From: Heyndrickxia sporothermodurans
Lineage (GTDB): Bacteria; Bacillota; Bacilli; Bacillales; Bacillaceae_C
Strand: one strand, 5' to 3'
DNA length: 13,355 bases
Assembly (NCBI RefSeq): GCF_016785185.1
Contig: NZ_JAEKDY010000097.1
Shown here piece by piece: positions 1 through 5,800 of the stretch. Both the position numbers and the translations under genes were made by a program. The notes below the pieces were generated by a model, which made no database searches, was not told the DNA's origin, and worked only from the letters and a program-made list of their open reading frames with translations. The first letter of the stretch is position 1; every line of letters starts with the position of its first letter.

Positions 1-136
1 TTCGCCCTTGTTATCCTGAATTCAAACCATTGGCGTGTTTGTCAAGAGCGATTGCGGGGCCGTTCCACCAATAACTGTAAAGAGAACTGAGTGTCTATTG
101 AGTTTTCATAGAACTTTTGACACTACCTCCTTTTTG
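1..136. other. Gene-less left edge with orphan Shine-Dalgarno
   Basis: I see no supportable gene here. On the minus strand a strong ribosome binding site, AAAGGAGGT (125-133), follows the DUF2642 gene, but the only start close behind it (GTG) reads five codons and meets TGA. The frame then continues with coding-looking residues (SVLFTVIGGTAPQ and onwards) up to another stop. This looks like the decayed start of a second gene downstream of DUF2642. The product is not recognised. Confidence 0.35.
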
Positions 137-346
137 TTAACCAGGAAAAACCCAAATAATTTGCTGGGTACGAATAAAAAAGGGAGTTCCGTTAGATTCG
201 ACAACAATGTGATCTGGCAATACATTTTTCAAGGAGCCACGAACGCTACCTCTTATGGTTTGAACAGTAACAATTTTACCAACAATGGTTGTTAATGTCT
301 GATAAACATATGGATCATAAAAGCTTAACAGGTTGTTGTTTGTCAT
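137..346 (-). CDS. DUF2642 (YuzF-like) small protein
   Basis: A 69-residue protein matching the DUF2642 family of small Bacillaceae proteins, of which B. subtilis YuzF is an example. The family signature is visible as a beta-rich core: GKIVTVQTIRGSVRGSL, then LPDHIVVESNGTPFFIRTQQIIWVFP at the C-terminus. Length is normal for the family, so it looks intact. The ATG is well supported by an AGGAGG sequence eight bases upstream on the minus strand. There is no signal peptide or membrane segment. The molecular function of DUF2642 is not established; relatives are common in spore formers and often occur as several paralogues. It is the only gene in the first 2 kb that looks undamaged. Confidence 0.85.
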   Translation of the reverse strand: MTNNNLLSFYDPYVYQTLTTIVGKIVTVQTIRGSVRGSLKNVLPDHIVVESNGTPFFIRTQQIIWVFPG

Positions 347-557
347 TTAGATCCTCCTATTCTAAAGTCATTCTTACTGAGTATATGTTTCTCGATATGA
401 AAAAAGACTGAAAAACAACTGTTCAATTTGACTCTTGTTGTTAAATACTATCCTGAAAATAATAAACGGCAATAGCACATTTTTTGCAATACGAAACTAG
501 GCCTAGCAATACCCAATTTTTTAAACTGGACCTAGGAATGACTAATCTAATCCTTTT

Positions 558-782
558 ATGTACGAATTTATACTATGGCTCGCATACGCCGATGTAATTG
601 ACAATAAAATTGAAAAGATAAAGCAAGGGCTTGTAGAGTTCAAGAATAAACTTTATGGCACAGGTAATGCCATTCAAAGTATAACGAAAACTCTTGACAA
701 ACTATTTCAACGTCAGGACGAACTGTTTCAACGTCAAGACAATATTATCAAGCTACTGGAAGTTGTGTATAACAATTTATAA
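558..782 (+). CDS. Small coiled-coil hypothetical protein
   Basis: A 74-residue reading frame that I do not recognise. The N-terminus is hydrophobic (MYEFILWLAYADVI). It is followed by a charged helical region (IDNKIEKIKQGLVEFKNKL) and a C-terminal heptad-like helix with a 7-residue tandem duplication, FQRQDEL-FQRQDNI, encoded by a 21-bp direct repeat (about 703-744). The composition suggests a coiled coil. No Shine-Dalgarno precedes the ATG, and a TAA lies five codons upstream in frame, so this may be the 3' remnant of a longer gene or a weakly translated ORF. Its neighbours on the right are broken genes, so the context gives no function. Confidence 0.4.
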   Translation: MYEFILWLAYADVIDNKIEKIKQGLVEFKNKLYGTGNAIQSITKTLDKLFQRQDELFQRQDNIIKLLEVVYNNL

Positions 783-801
783 TTGTATGGAACACCAGTA
801 A

Positions 802-945
802 ATCTCGGGCCTATTTCAAAAATTAGAAGTCATTAAGCCGCACTCGAAAGATGGACAAAGATATATTGAAGTTGTATTTATTTATCGCTTTGAAAAATCT
901 GTTGAAACATGTGCCGATATGATTAATTGCGACAGGAGCACCTAA
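802..945 (+). pseudogene. Possible large serine recombinase C-terminal scrap
   Basis: An open stretch of 47 codons without a good start. It reads LFQKLEVIKPHSKDGQRY followed by IEVVFIYRFEKSVE. The pattern of a short acidic or basic turn and then a strand rich in I, V, Y and F ending in Y-x-F resembles the extreme C-terminus of some large serine recombinases. That is a weak, memory-based resemblance. The frame overlaps the next broken frame and ends at TAA 943-945. It could equally be an unrelated fragment. Confidence 0.22.
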
Positions 946-1408
946 TTGGTATGTAAATAAATTAGCAGCAGAGTTAAGCAACAAAGGTGATGACAAACTA
1001 TTCAAAACCTTATCATTACTTATTCCAGAGGAAGAATTAAAACCAGAATTAAAGAGTATAAAGGGTGGCTATAAAGATATTGATGTGGTCACTGTTTCCA
1101 AACAACTAAATCAAAAAGGGATACTGGAGGATGTGGGCGGCGTAACCTATCTTACTCAATTAGCTGGCTCAGTACCAACTACAGCGAATACCATTTATTA
1201 TTGTGATTTGGTAAAATCGAAAGCCTTGCGTAGGCGAGGAATTGAAGCAGCAAAAAATATAAGATATTTATCGGAGGTACAGGAATTTGAATATGACGAG
1301 ACATTTTTGACAGAAGTAGAAAATCAGGCTTTAAAAATCCGATCAATGGCGTTCTCATTACTCGCATCTACATTGGGAAGCTTCTCGAAAATGTACATCA
1401 AGTATTGA
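923..1408 (+). pseudogene. dnaB: Chimeric fragment with DnaB helicase N-domain
   Basis: The frame is open from just after TGA 920-922 to TAG... the terminating codon at 1406-1408, with no convincing start or ribosome binding site. Its central part, about 1079-1330, is a clear DnaB N-terminal domain: IDVVTVSKQLNQKG, then LEDVGGVTYLTQLAGSVPTT, then NTIYYCDLVKSKALRRRGIE. That is the region through which the replicative helicase contacts neighbouring subunits and primase. The residues before IDVV (KLAAELSNKGDDKLFKTL and onwards) do not fit the usual DnaB start, so this is a fusion with unknown DNA. After about 1330 the frame runs into an IS66 fragment read backwards. The RecA-like ATPase domain is absent, so it cannot be a working helicase. 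Confidence 0.7.
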
Positions 1409-1527
1409 TAAGGATTAAGCCCATTTTCTTTGGCTGTTTCTACAATACTATAAGTCACAGCACTAGCCTTCGCTCCTTTCGGAGTGTTTGCAAAAATCCA
1501 GTTTTTCCTTTTAGGACTTAAACACAT
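1324..1527 (-). pseudogene. IS66-family transposase C-terminus (minus)
   Basis: A 67-codon remnant of an IS66-type transposase (TnpC). It shows the conserved C-terminal block KRKNWIFANTPKGAKASAV, then YSIVETAKENGLNPYQYL and IFEKLPNV. This segment follows the last catalytic Glu region of the DDE domain in complete transposases. The rest of the roughly 500-residue protein is missing. The apparent ATG at 1525-1527 lies within the family alignment and is not a true start. The fragment abuts a second IS66 C-terminus pointing the other way, and its own 3' end overlaps the DnaB-like frame, so DNA has been joined at both sides. Confidence 0.85.
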
Positions 1528-1542
1528 AAAAGAAAAAACTGG
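1498..1542. repeat. 16-bp inverted repeat at IS66 fusion point
   Basis: Arms at 1498-1513 and 1527-1542 are complementary at 15 of 16 positions (CCAGTTTTTCCTTTTA against TAAAAGAAAAAACTGG), with a 13-base loop. Both arms encode the same transposase motif, KRKNW, on opposite strands. The hairpin is therefore the junction between two IS66 fragments of different subfamilies, not an independent regulatory stem. Confidence 0.8.
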
Positions 1543-1749
1543 CTCTTTTCCGTCAGTGAAGCTGGTGCAAAAGCCAACGCCATCTGTTTAAGTATCGCAG
1601 AAACGGCAAAAGCAAACGGAGTGGATTTCTATCGTTATCTCTTGAAGTTACTGACGGATTTTCCGAATCTTGATATCTATCAACATTCGGAAATTTTAAA
1701 TCAATATATGCCTTGGTCAAAAATGATCCAAGCAGAATGTGGCAGATAA
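1522..1749 (+). pseudogene. IS66-family transposase C-terminus (plus)
   Basis: The open frame after TAA 1519-1521 reads KRKNWLFSVSEAGAKANAIC, then LSIAETAKANGVDFYRYL, LTDFPNLDIYQ and a final YMPWSKMIQAECGR before TAA 1747-1749. The closing MPW motif is the normal end of IS66 TnpC proteins, so the 3' end is natural while everything before KRKNW is lost. It differs in sequence from the oppositely oriented IS66 fragment on its left, so the two come from different elements. No start codon or ribosome binding site is present. Confidence 0.85.
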
Positions 1750-1753
1750 AATG

Positions 1754-1799
1754 AAATCACCGTATATCTGATTAAAAAAATCATGATATACGGTGATTT
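1754..1799. repeat. Perfect 15-bp inverted repeat after IS66
   Basis: AAATCACCGTATATC at 1754-1768 is perfectly complementary to GATATACGGTGATTT at 1785-1799, with a 16-base A-rich loop. It starts five bases after the IS66 stop codon. There is no clear T-run on the plus strand, so it is not a typical terminator, although a short A/T flank exists. The sequence just beyond it (TGATGCGTAC, 1800-1810) read on the minus strand begins GTACGC, which resembles the GTAAGCG-type ends of IS66 elements and may mark the right end of the element. Confidence 0.6.
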
Positions 1800-1819
1800 A
1801 TGATGCGTACGGTTAAGGT

Positions 1820-2053
1820 ATGCTTATTTTTTATAGTTCGGGCTTACGAATTAGCGCAGATAAGTATTTGTTAAAATGGATATACAATTACAAAAATAAA
1901 ATAGAGTATTTAATTTTTATTAATCCACTCTCAATTGAAATAATAAAAATAGAACAGATTTTAGAGATTATAAATAGTATCCCAGATGTGATATTTGCTC
2001 CTATTATTGGTATGGAATCACATACATACATAGGCGGAAAATTTAATAAATGA
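1820..2053 (+). CDS. Hypothetical protein, probably 5'-truncated
   Basis: A 77-residue frame that I do not recognise. It is rich in Ile, Leu, Tyr and Lys, with an alternating strand-helix look: LIFYSSGLRISADKYLLKW, then IEYLIFINP, a helix IIKIEQILEIINSI, then PDVIFAPIIGMES. This suggests a piece of an alpha/beta domain. No ribosome binding site precedes the ATG, and the frame begins about ten bases after the likely IS66 end. It could be the 3' part of a gene cut by that insertion. The codon composition is very AT-rich and unlike the IS66 fragment next to it. Confidence 0.35.
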   Translation: MLIFYSSGLRISADKYLLKWIYNYKNKIEYLIFINPLSIEIIKIEQILEIINSIPDVIFAPIIGMESHTYIGGKFNK

Positions 2054-2152
2054 GATGTATACTATCTCCCTTATTAGAGGAATAACTATTTAAATTACAA
2101 AACTTTAAGTTCTAGATAATAGGATAAAATTTGCCTATTTGTTTAGCGATAA

Positions 2153-2266
2153 ACCATTAAACATTCATCCGATCCGTTAGTGAAACAGCTTCTGCTTATT
2201 GCAGAAACGCTCCAAAGATTGCAAAATAACGCCAATCATCAAGAAAGGCGCCCGATTGTTGAATAA
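2153..2266 (+). pseudogene. Short coding-like fragment, unrecognised
   Basis: In the gap between the hypothetical protein and the DUF1643 gene, one frame is open after TAA 2150-2152. It reads SSDPLVKQLLLIAETLQRLQ then NNANHQERRPIVE before TAA 2264-2266. The amphipathic helix looks like the C-terminal tail of a DNA-binding or plasmid protein, but no family can be named. There is no start codon. The rest of 2054-2293 shows nothing. Confidence 0.25.
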
Positions 2267-2293
2267 CATGGAATAGTATTCACCCAGTGTCTC

Positions 2294-2923
2294 TTAATTT
2301 AGTATTATCAATCCGTTCTTAATGTGACACTTGTGATGATTAATAGCAAAGTGTTCATTGTTAGGGTTAGGATGTCTAGGATACTTATTTTTGATAAGTA
2401 TCTTATTTGATTGAGAAGTTTCAAATACAAAAATATCGTTCTTATACTTCTTCTCAATCATATTCAATAACTTAACTGTTTCGATATCATAATAACGGGC
2501 CTTATCATTTGAATCTCCACTGCATTGGCCGTAACCAAGAAACAAATGAGTAGTTGATTCAAGGGATTTCTTAATTTCTAGTCTATTTGAATCCATTGCA
2601 GTACTATATTCTAATGGTGTTAAGTTATGAATTAGATTATAGATCTTGGGTGACCTAGGTTCATAAAAAGGGTAAAGGTTATAAAACCTTATCCAATGAA
2701 TTTCAGGGATGTTCTTATGAATGTATTCAGTAACAGAGTTAATGGTATCATCGGAGTCAATACTATCAGCGGTACTTGGATTCATAAGGATACATGAAGC
2801 AATGCCTCTCTTTAAAGGAATTCTCAGAGAAGTTCTAATTTCAACTTTACTGTTAAGGGGATTCTTATTTGCCTTTATCCCTTTTATTCTAATTAGTTTG
2901 GAGTCATAACTTCTTTTGGCCAT
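2294..2923 (-). CDS. DUF1643 domain-containing protein
   Basis: A 209-residue protein with the DUF1643 hallmarks in order: CILMNPSTADSIDSDDT (about residues 44-60), the strand IRFYNLYPFYEPRSPK (about 78-93) and LFLGYGQCSG (about 127-136). DUF1643 proteins are typically 150-220 residues and are found on phages, plasmids and islands. Their biochemical role is not established. The length and the complete motif set suggest an intact gene. The ATG is supported by an AGGTGA ribosome binding site seven bases upstream, and a good sigma-A promoter lies further upstream. It is transcribed alone, divergent from the HNH-like gene to its right. The surrounding restriction and ABC-3C remnants make an island-type setting likely. 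Confidence 0.85.
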   Translation of the reverse strand: MAKRSYDSKLIRIKGIKANKNPLNSKVEIRTSLRIPLKRGIASCILMNPSTADSIDSDDTINSVTEYIHKNIPEIHWIRFYNLYPFYEPRSPKIYNLIHNLTPLEYSTAMDSNRLEIKKSLESTTHLFLGYGQCSGDSNDKARYYDIETVKLLNMIEKKYKNDIFVFETSQSNKILIKNKYPRHPNPNNEHFAINHHKCHIKNGLIILN

Positions 2924-2960
2924 TGTGTCACCTGCTTTTTTGATAATATCACATATAATA

Positions 2961-2989
2961 ATATTATATTGGAATTAGTAACCAGTCAA
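2961..2989 (-). promoter_or_regulatory. Sigma-A promoter of the DUF1643 gene
   Basis: On the minus strand, TTGACT (2984-2989) and TAATAT (2961-2966) are separated by 17 bases and lie about 40 bases before the start codon. An overlapping TATAAT with 15-base spacing is a less likely -10. The remaining DNA up to 3190 shows no gene. Confidence 0.65.
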
Positions 2990-3191
2990 TAGAAGATTTA
3001 GTAATTCTATTCAAGGGAGCGGTCCTTTAATAAGTGAGATGCCTTTTTCAATTTCATAGTCATATTGTTTGTTGGCTAGATGTTGTTGCACTTTAGATTT
3101 AGAGTGTAGAACGCCAAAACTTAAAGTGTATGTTAAAATATGGGTTTGGGGAAATGAGATTATACACTAGTTATCTTTTTATGTTCAAAAC

Positions 3192-4082
3192 ATGCAAGTC
3201 GAGGTGTTTATATTGGCATTAGGTGAAAGACACGGATTGAGCGGAACTAAAGTTTATAAAGTATGGAAAACTATAAGACTTAAATGTTATGGAAGTAATA
3301 TAGATAACCGTTATAAAGGTGAACATTTATGGATTTGTGATGAATGGAGAGAGGATCCTGTAGCTTTTGTAAATTGGGCCGCGCACAATGGTTATCAAGA
3401 AGGGTTAGAATTAGCTAGGAAAGACAAGGATGACGGGTATTACCCTGAAAATTGTATTTTTGTTAAGAAGAAAGAAACCAGTAAAACTCATGGAATGAGA
3501 TGGACAAGATTATATAATATTTGGTCTCTCATGCATTCAAGATGTGAAAATCCAAATTTGGATTATTATGAACGATATGGTGGAAGGGGAATTTCTGTAT
3601 GTGATGATTGGAAGCAGTTTGAAGCCTTTGAAGATTGGGCAATGAATAATGGTTATGAAGATGGTTTGTCGATTGATAGAATAGATGTAAATGGAAATTA
3701 TGAACCTGGAAACTGCAAATGGAGTACGAATCTTGAACAATCAAGAAATAAAAGGAATAGTGTGTACATACCTATTAATGGTGAGAGTAGAACGATTGGA
3801 GAATGGGCCGAAATTAGTGGTCTCTCCTATAAAACCATACAAAGAAGGCTCCGTACCGGATGTAAGGAAGAGGACCTCTTGGCACCAATCGGAGAACATT
3901 GGCAACATGTGGAAATTAACGGAATTATTAAACCGTTGAGTGTATGGGCAAAAGAAGCCGGACTGCAGTATACAACTGTTCAAAGAAGATATAAAAGAGG
4001 TGTTAGAGGCGAGGATTTACTTAAGAAGCGAAGGTTGGATAAAAAGGCGCATATTCAATTAACCTTTGACCTGGATTCTTAA
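3192..4082 (+). CDS. HNH-like homing-type protein, double tandem duplication
   Basis: This frame is 296 codons long. The better start is probably TTG at 3213, six bases after GAGGTG (289 residues); the ATG at 3192 has no ribosome binding site. Residues 13-96 and 100-186 are two copies of a phage-type HNH-like domain. Copy two has the full signature: YGGRGISVCDDW, then LSIDRIDVNGNYEPGNCKW and EQSRNKRN. Copy one keeps the framework (ICDEW, YYPENCIF), but its core reads LARKDKD, without the RID motif, so it is probably inactive. Residues 195-230 and 242-277 are two copies of a helix-turn-helix-like repeat (SVWAKEAGLQYTTVQRR, GEDLL) of the kind found in intron- and phage-encoded nucleases. It probably binds and cuts DNA. 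The N-terminal and C-terminal units are both duplicated, which is unusual. Confidence 0.75.
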   Translation: MQVEVFILALGERHGLSGTKVYKVWKTIRLKCYGSNIDNRYKGEHLWICDEWREDPVAFVNWAAHNGYQEGLELARKDKDDGYYPENCIFVKKKETSKTHGMRWTRLYNIWSLMHSRCENPNLDYYERYGGRGISVCDDWKQFEAFEDWAMNNGYEDGLSIDRIDVNGNYEPGNCKWSTNLEQSRNKRNSVYIPINGESRTIGEWAEISGLSYKTIQRRLRTGCKEEDLLAPIGEHWQHVEINGIIKPLSVWAKEAGLQYTTVQRRYKRGVRGEDLLKKRRLDKKAHIQLTFDLDS

Positions 4083-4089
4083 TAATTAA

Positions 4090-4529
4090 AATGCTTTCGA
4101 TTTGGACCCATCAGTCTTTTCAAAAGGGTTAACAGGTGTTTTGTATTTCATAATTATCCAAGCTGCAGACGTAGTCAGGATGATGGTGCATATGAAAAAA
4201 GAAGTTGATGAAGAAGCAAAACAAATGGATGATTTGGGCTTATCTGATGAAGAAATGAGTTCTATAAAGTAATAACTTCATTGGAATTGGATGCATTTGA
4301 TAATCAATTTATAGCTGATTTAATCCATAAAACTGTTAAAGAAGTTAAAAACAGCTCTCAGTTAATCGGACAAGTGAACATCGACATCTATGCTAAAGTA
4401 AAACTAGCGGTAAAAAGAATGCTCATACAAGAAAAAATCACACGAAAACAACTTGAAGTTATATCAAATGCTGTAATGAAACAGGTTGAGGAACAATATA
4501 GAGATTGGCCCAGAATGCAAAGTTTATAA
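4090..4529 (+). pseudogene. hsdR: Type I restriction HsdR C-terminal remnant, frameshifted
   Basis: Two frames together give the C-terminal helical domain of a type I restriction R subunit. The first frame reads IQAADVVRMMVHMKKEVDEE, then AKQMDDLGLSDEEM, and stops at TAA 4270-4272. The other frame, open from about 4251, reads FYKVITSLELDAFDNQ, then KVKLAVKRMLIQEKI, and ends normally at 4529. Joining them near 4256 restores the family motif LGLSDEEM-x-FYKVI, so a single-base shift is the likely cause. HsdR is the ATP-dependent translocase and nuclease subunit of type I systems. Its nuclease and helicase domains are absent here, as are hsdM and hsdS, so nothing functional remains. A later small start (TTG 4281) has no ribosome binding site. 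Confidence 0.7.
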
Positions 4530-4548
4530 TATAAATAGATTCCAATAT

Positions 4549-4601
4549 ACTCCCTTAAAGGATACAGATTAAAAATATCTGGTTATCCTTGGGAGTTTTT
4601 T
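4549..4601 (+). terminator. Rho-independent terminator after HsdR remnant
   Basis: A long hairpin, CTCCC-AAGGATA-CAGAT paired with ATCTG-TATCCTT-GGGAG, with small internal bulges, is followed by TTTTTT. It isolates the upstream remnant from the ABC-3C operon. Confidence 0.85.
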
Positions 4602-4613
4602 AATTGATAAGTA

Positions 4614-4642
4614 TTGTAAATATTTTCATAGTTTGGAATAAT
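4614..4642 (+). promoter_or_regulatory. Candidate promoter of ABC-3C operon
   Basis: TTGTAA (4614-4619) and AATAAT (4637-4642) are 17 bases apart, directly after the terminator and about 50 bases before the first gene of the operon. Both boxes are one or two bases off consensus. Confidence 0.45.
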
Positions 4643-4692
4643 GATTTTAGACTTTTACAAGGAAATGACAATTTAGAAGAAGGTGATTTTAA

Positions 4693-4872
4693 ATGACAAT
4701 TGATTGGACAACTGTTTTAACTCATCTCCTAACGCTTCTCCTTGGGGCAACAGGAGGCTATTTGTTTAAATCTATAAGGGTAAACCAAAACACAAATGAA
4801 ACAAAAGGAAAGAATAGTCCTATTTTCACAAATAAAGGTGATGTTAAAGGTAACTTTGGTGATAGGAAATGA
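4693..4872 (+). CDS. 59-aa single-pass membrane peptide
   Basis: A small gene with a good ribosome binding site (AGGTG, seven bases before ATG). Residues 5-27 (WTTVLTHLLTLLLGATGGYL, then FKSI) form one transmembrane helix followed by basic residues. By the positive-inside pattern the soluble tail may be cytoplasmic. The tail ends in KGKNSPIFTNKGDVKGNFGD. The stop overlaps the ATG of the next gene (ATGA), so the two are translationally coupled. The tail motif SP-hydrophobic-F-x-N-x-G-D/N-V recurs at the N-terminus of that next protein (YSPVFNNDGNV). I cannot name a family. Coupling and the shared motif suggest it works with the ABC-3C proteins, perhaps as a membrane anchor; that is inference. 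Confidence 0.7.
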   Translation: MTIDWTTVLTHLLTLLLGATGGYLFKSIRVNQNTNETKGKNSPIFTNKGDVKGNFGDRK

Positions 4873-5441
4873 CGAGGAGTAAAACCACCACAAGTGGCGA
4901 TTACAGCCCAGTCTTTAATAATGATGGTAATGTATATCAGCAAAACGTTATACATTTAAGAAGTGATGTGATTAATCCATATAATTTAAAAAAAGTAATT
5001 GACTTTTTGGAGTTTGAGCTAGAGGATGAATTGGAAGCTAATCAAAGAGTACAAGACGATGATGGATTAAAAAGAATAAACATCGCTGCAAAGAACGAAA
5101 TAAATAACCTAGAAGAAGAAGGTTGTTATGATTACAACAGTGTCATAATTGAAAGTAGCATTTATTTTAAAACTATTAAAGATATTTTATCTGATCCTCG
5201 TAATAAAGTTTTAAGGAAATCATACAATAATATAAAGAAGACTATTAATAATAAGATTCCTATAATCAAACGAGAAAAAAACTATTTTAGTAAAGTTTTG
5301 AATGATATTATTGATAGGTTTCTAAATTCTAATGATATTGACCTCTTAGAGAATGAGGAAATGGTGAGTGTTGTAATACATTTTATGTATTACATATGTC
5401 ACATTGGAGAAAACGGTGATAACAATGCTGAAACCGGATAA
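4869..5441 (+). CDS. ABC-three component system C-terminal-domain protein
   Basis: A 190-residue protein. Residues 1-25 hold a Gly/Ser/Asn-rich segment (TTTSGDYSPVFNNDGNVYQQ) of the kind placed before effector domains in conflict systems. From about residue 95 the C-terminal half matches, from memory, the ABC-3C CTD: IKDILSDPRNKVLRKSY, then YFSKVLNDIIDRF and a closing VVIHFMYYICHIGENG. In ABC-3C systems the CTD protein pairs with a small middle component and an SMC-like ATPase, and the systems are predicted anti-phage or conflict modules. Gene order here fits: it overlaps the upstream peptide by 4 bases and the downstream middle component by 17. No nuclease or other toxic effector domain is visible in the N-terminal part. 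The protein appears complete. Confidence 0.7.
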   Translation: MTRSKTTTSGDYSPVFNNDGNVYQQNVIHLRSDVINPYNLKKVIDFLEFELEDELEANQRVQDDDGLKRINIAAKNEINNLEEEGCYDYNSVIIESSIYFKTIKDILSDPRNKVLRKSYNNIKKTINNKIPIIKREKNYFSKVLNDIIDRFLNSNDIDLLENEEMVSVVIHFMYYICHIGENGDNNAETG

Positions 5442-5664
5442 ATTTACAGAATTAAATAGAAGCGTAATTTATGCAGTGGCTTTACTAATAAAGGTGTTCA
5501 AAGAAAATAGTTACAAATGTAGTTATGGAAAGCTTTATAATGCATTAGAAAAGCAAATTGGTGATGATACCCTATATTTGTTTTTACCTGCAGTCGACTT
5601 TTTATTCCTACTAGGTAAGGTGGACTACGATATTGAATCTGACGTCTTGGAGTTGAAAATATGA
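5425..5664 (+). CDS. ABC-three component system middle component
   Basis: An 79-residue winged-helix-like protein starting at ATG 5425 (MLKPDKFTELNRSVIYAV). An upstream in-frame ATG at 5404 lies inside the previous gene and would add seven residues. The later start is preferred because family members begin ML-x-P-x-K. The body fits the short middle components of ABC-3C systems: a helix with a hydrophobic face (VALLIKVFKEN), then YGKLYNALEKQIGDD, then LYLFLPAVDFLFLLGKVDYD and a final strand DVLELKI. The FLPA..FLxLLG-x-V/I-x-Y block is the most diagnostic part. It overlaps the preceding gene by 17 bases and the ATPase start by 4, a typical operon arrangement. I do not assign the subtype number. 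Confidence 0.72.
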   Translation: MLKPDKFTELNRSVIYAVALLIKVFKENSYKCSYGKLYNALEKQIGDDTLYLFLPAVDFLFLLGKVDYDIESDVLELKI

Positions 5665-5759
5665 AATTATCAAGACTATATTCCGATGATTCAAGGTTTA
5701 AGAAAATAACTTTCGACTTTATCAATATTTTTGGAAATCCATTGAAGTTTAGGATTTAA
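5661..5759 (+). pseudogene. ABC-3C ATPase, only the N-terminus left
   Basis: ATG 5661 overlaps the middle-component stop (ATGA). The 32 codons read MKLSRLYSDDSRFKKITFDF and continue INIFGNP before diverging and stopping at TAA 5757-5759. ABC-3C ATPases (DUF2326-type, SMC-like) characteristically begin MKL-x-x-LYS-x-x-x-x-F, with the Walker A loop following around residue 30-40. Here the homology ends at about residue 27, before any P-loop. The remaining several hundred residues, including coiled coil and Walker B, are gone. What follows is a Tn3 transposase fragment on the other strand, so the gene was cut by a deletion linked to that element. The peptide cannot hydrolyse ATP. Confidence 0.72.
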
Positions 5760-5800
5760 AGTTTCACATCTTTCCTGTATATACTGATCAAAACTTAAAA

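Noticed and set aside
1..10. TTCGCCCTT at the window start resembles a cloning-vector junction
   Set aside because: Too short; a similar CGCCCTTG also occurs at 13193 in natural context, so taken as coincidence.
35..295. Open plus-strand frame over the DUF2642 gene
   Set aside because: Antisense shadow of the well-supported DUF2642 gene, without a ribosome binding site.
365..420. CATATACT near 380-390 on the minus strand as a sporulation sigma (E/K) -10 for DUF2642
   Set aside because: No matching -35 element at the right distance, so not listed as a promoter.
495..540. CTAGGCCTAG and ACCTAGG short palindromes
   Set aside because: Too short and unstructured to support a regulatory call.
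1740..1800. Inverted repeat as a rho-independent terminator
   Set aside because: No adequate T-run follows the stem on the plus strand; listed as a repeat instead.
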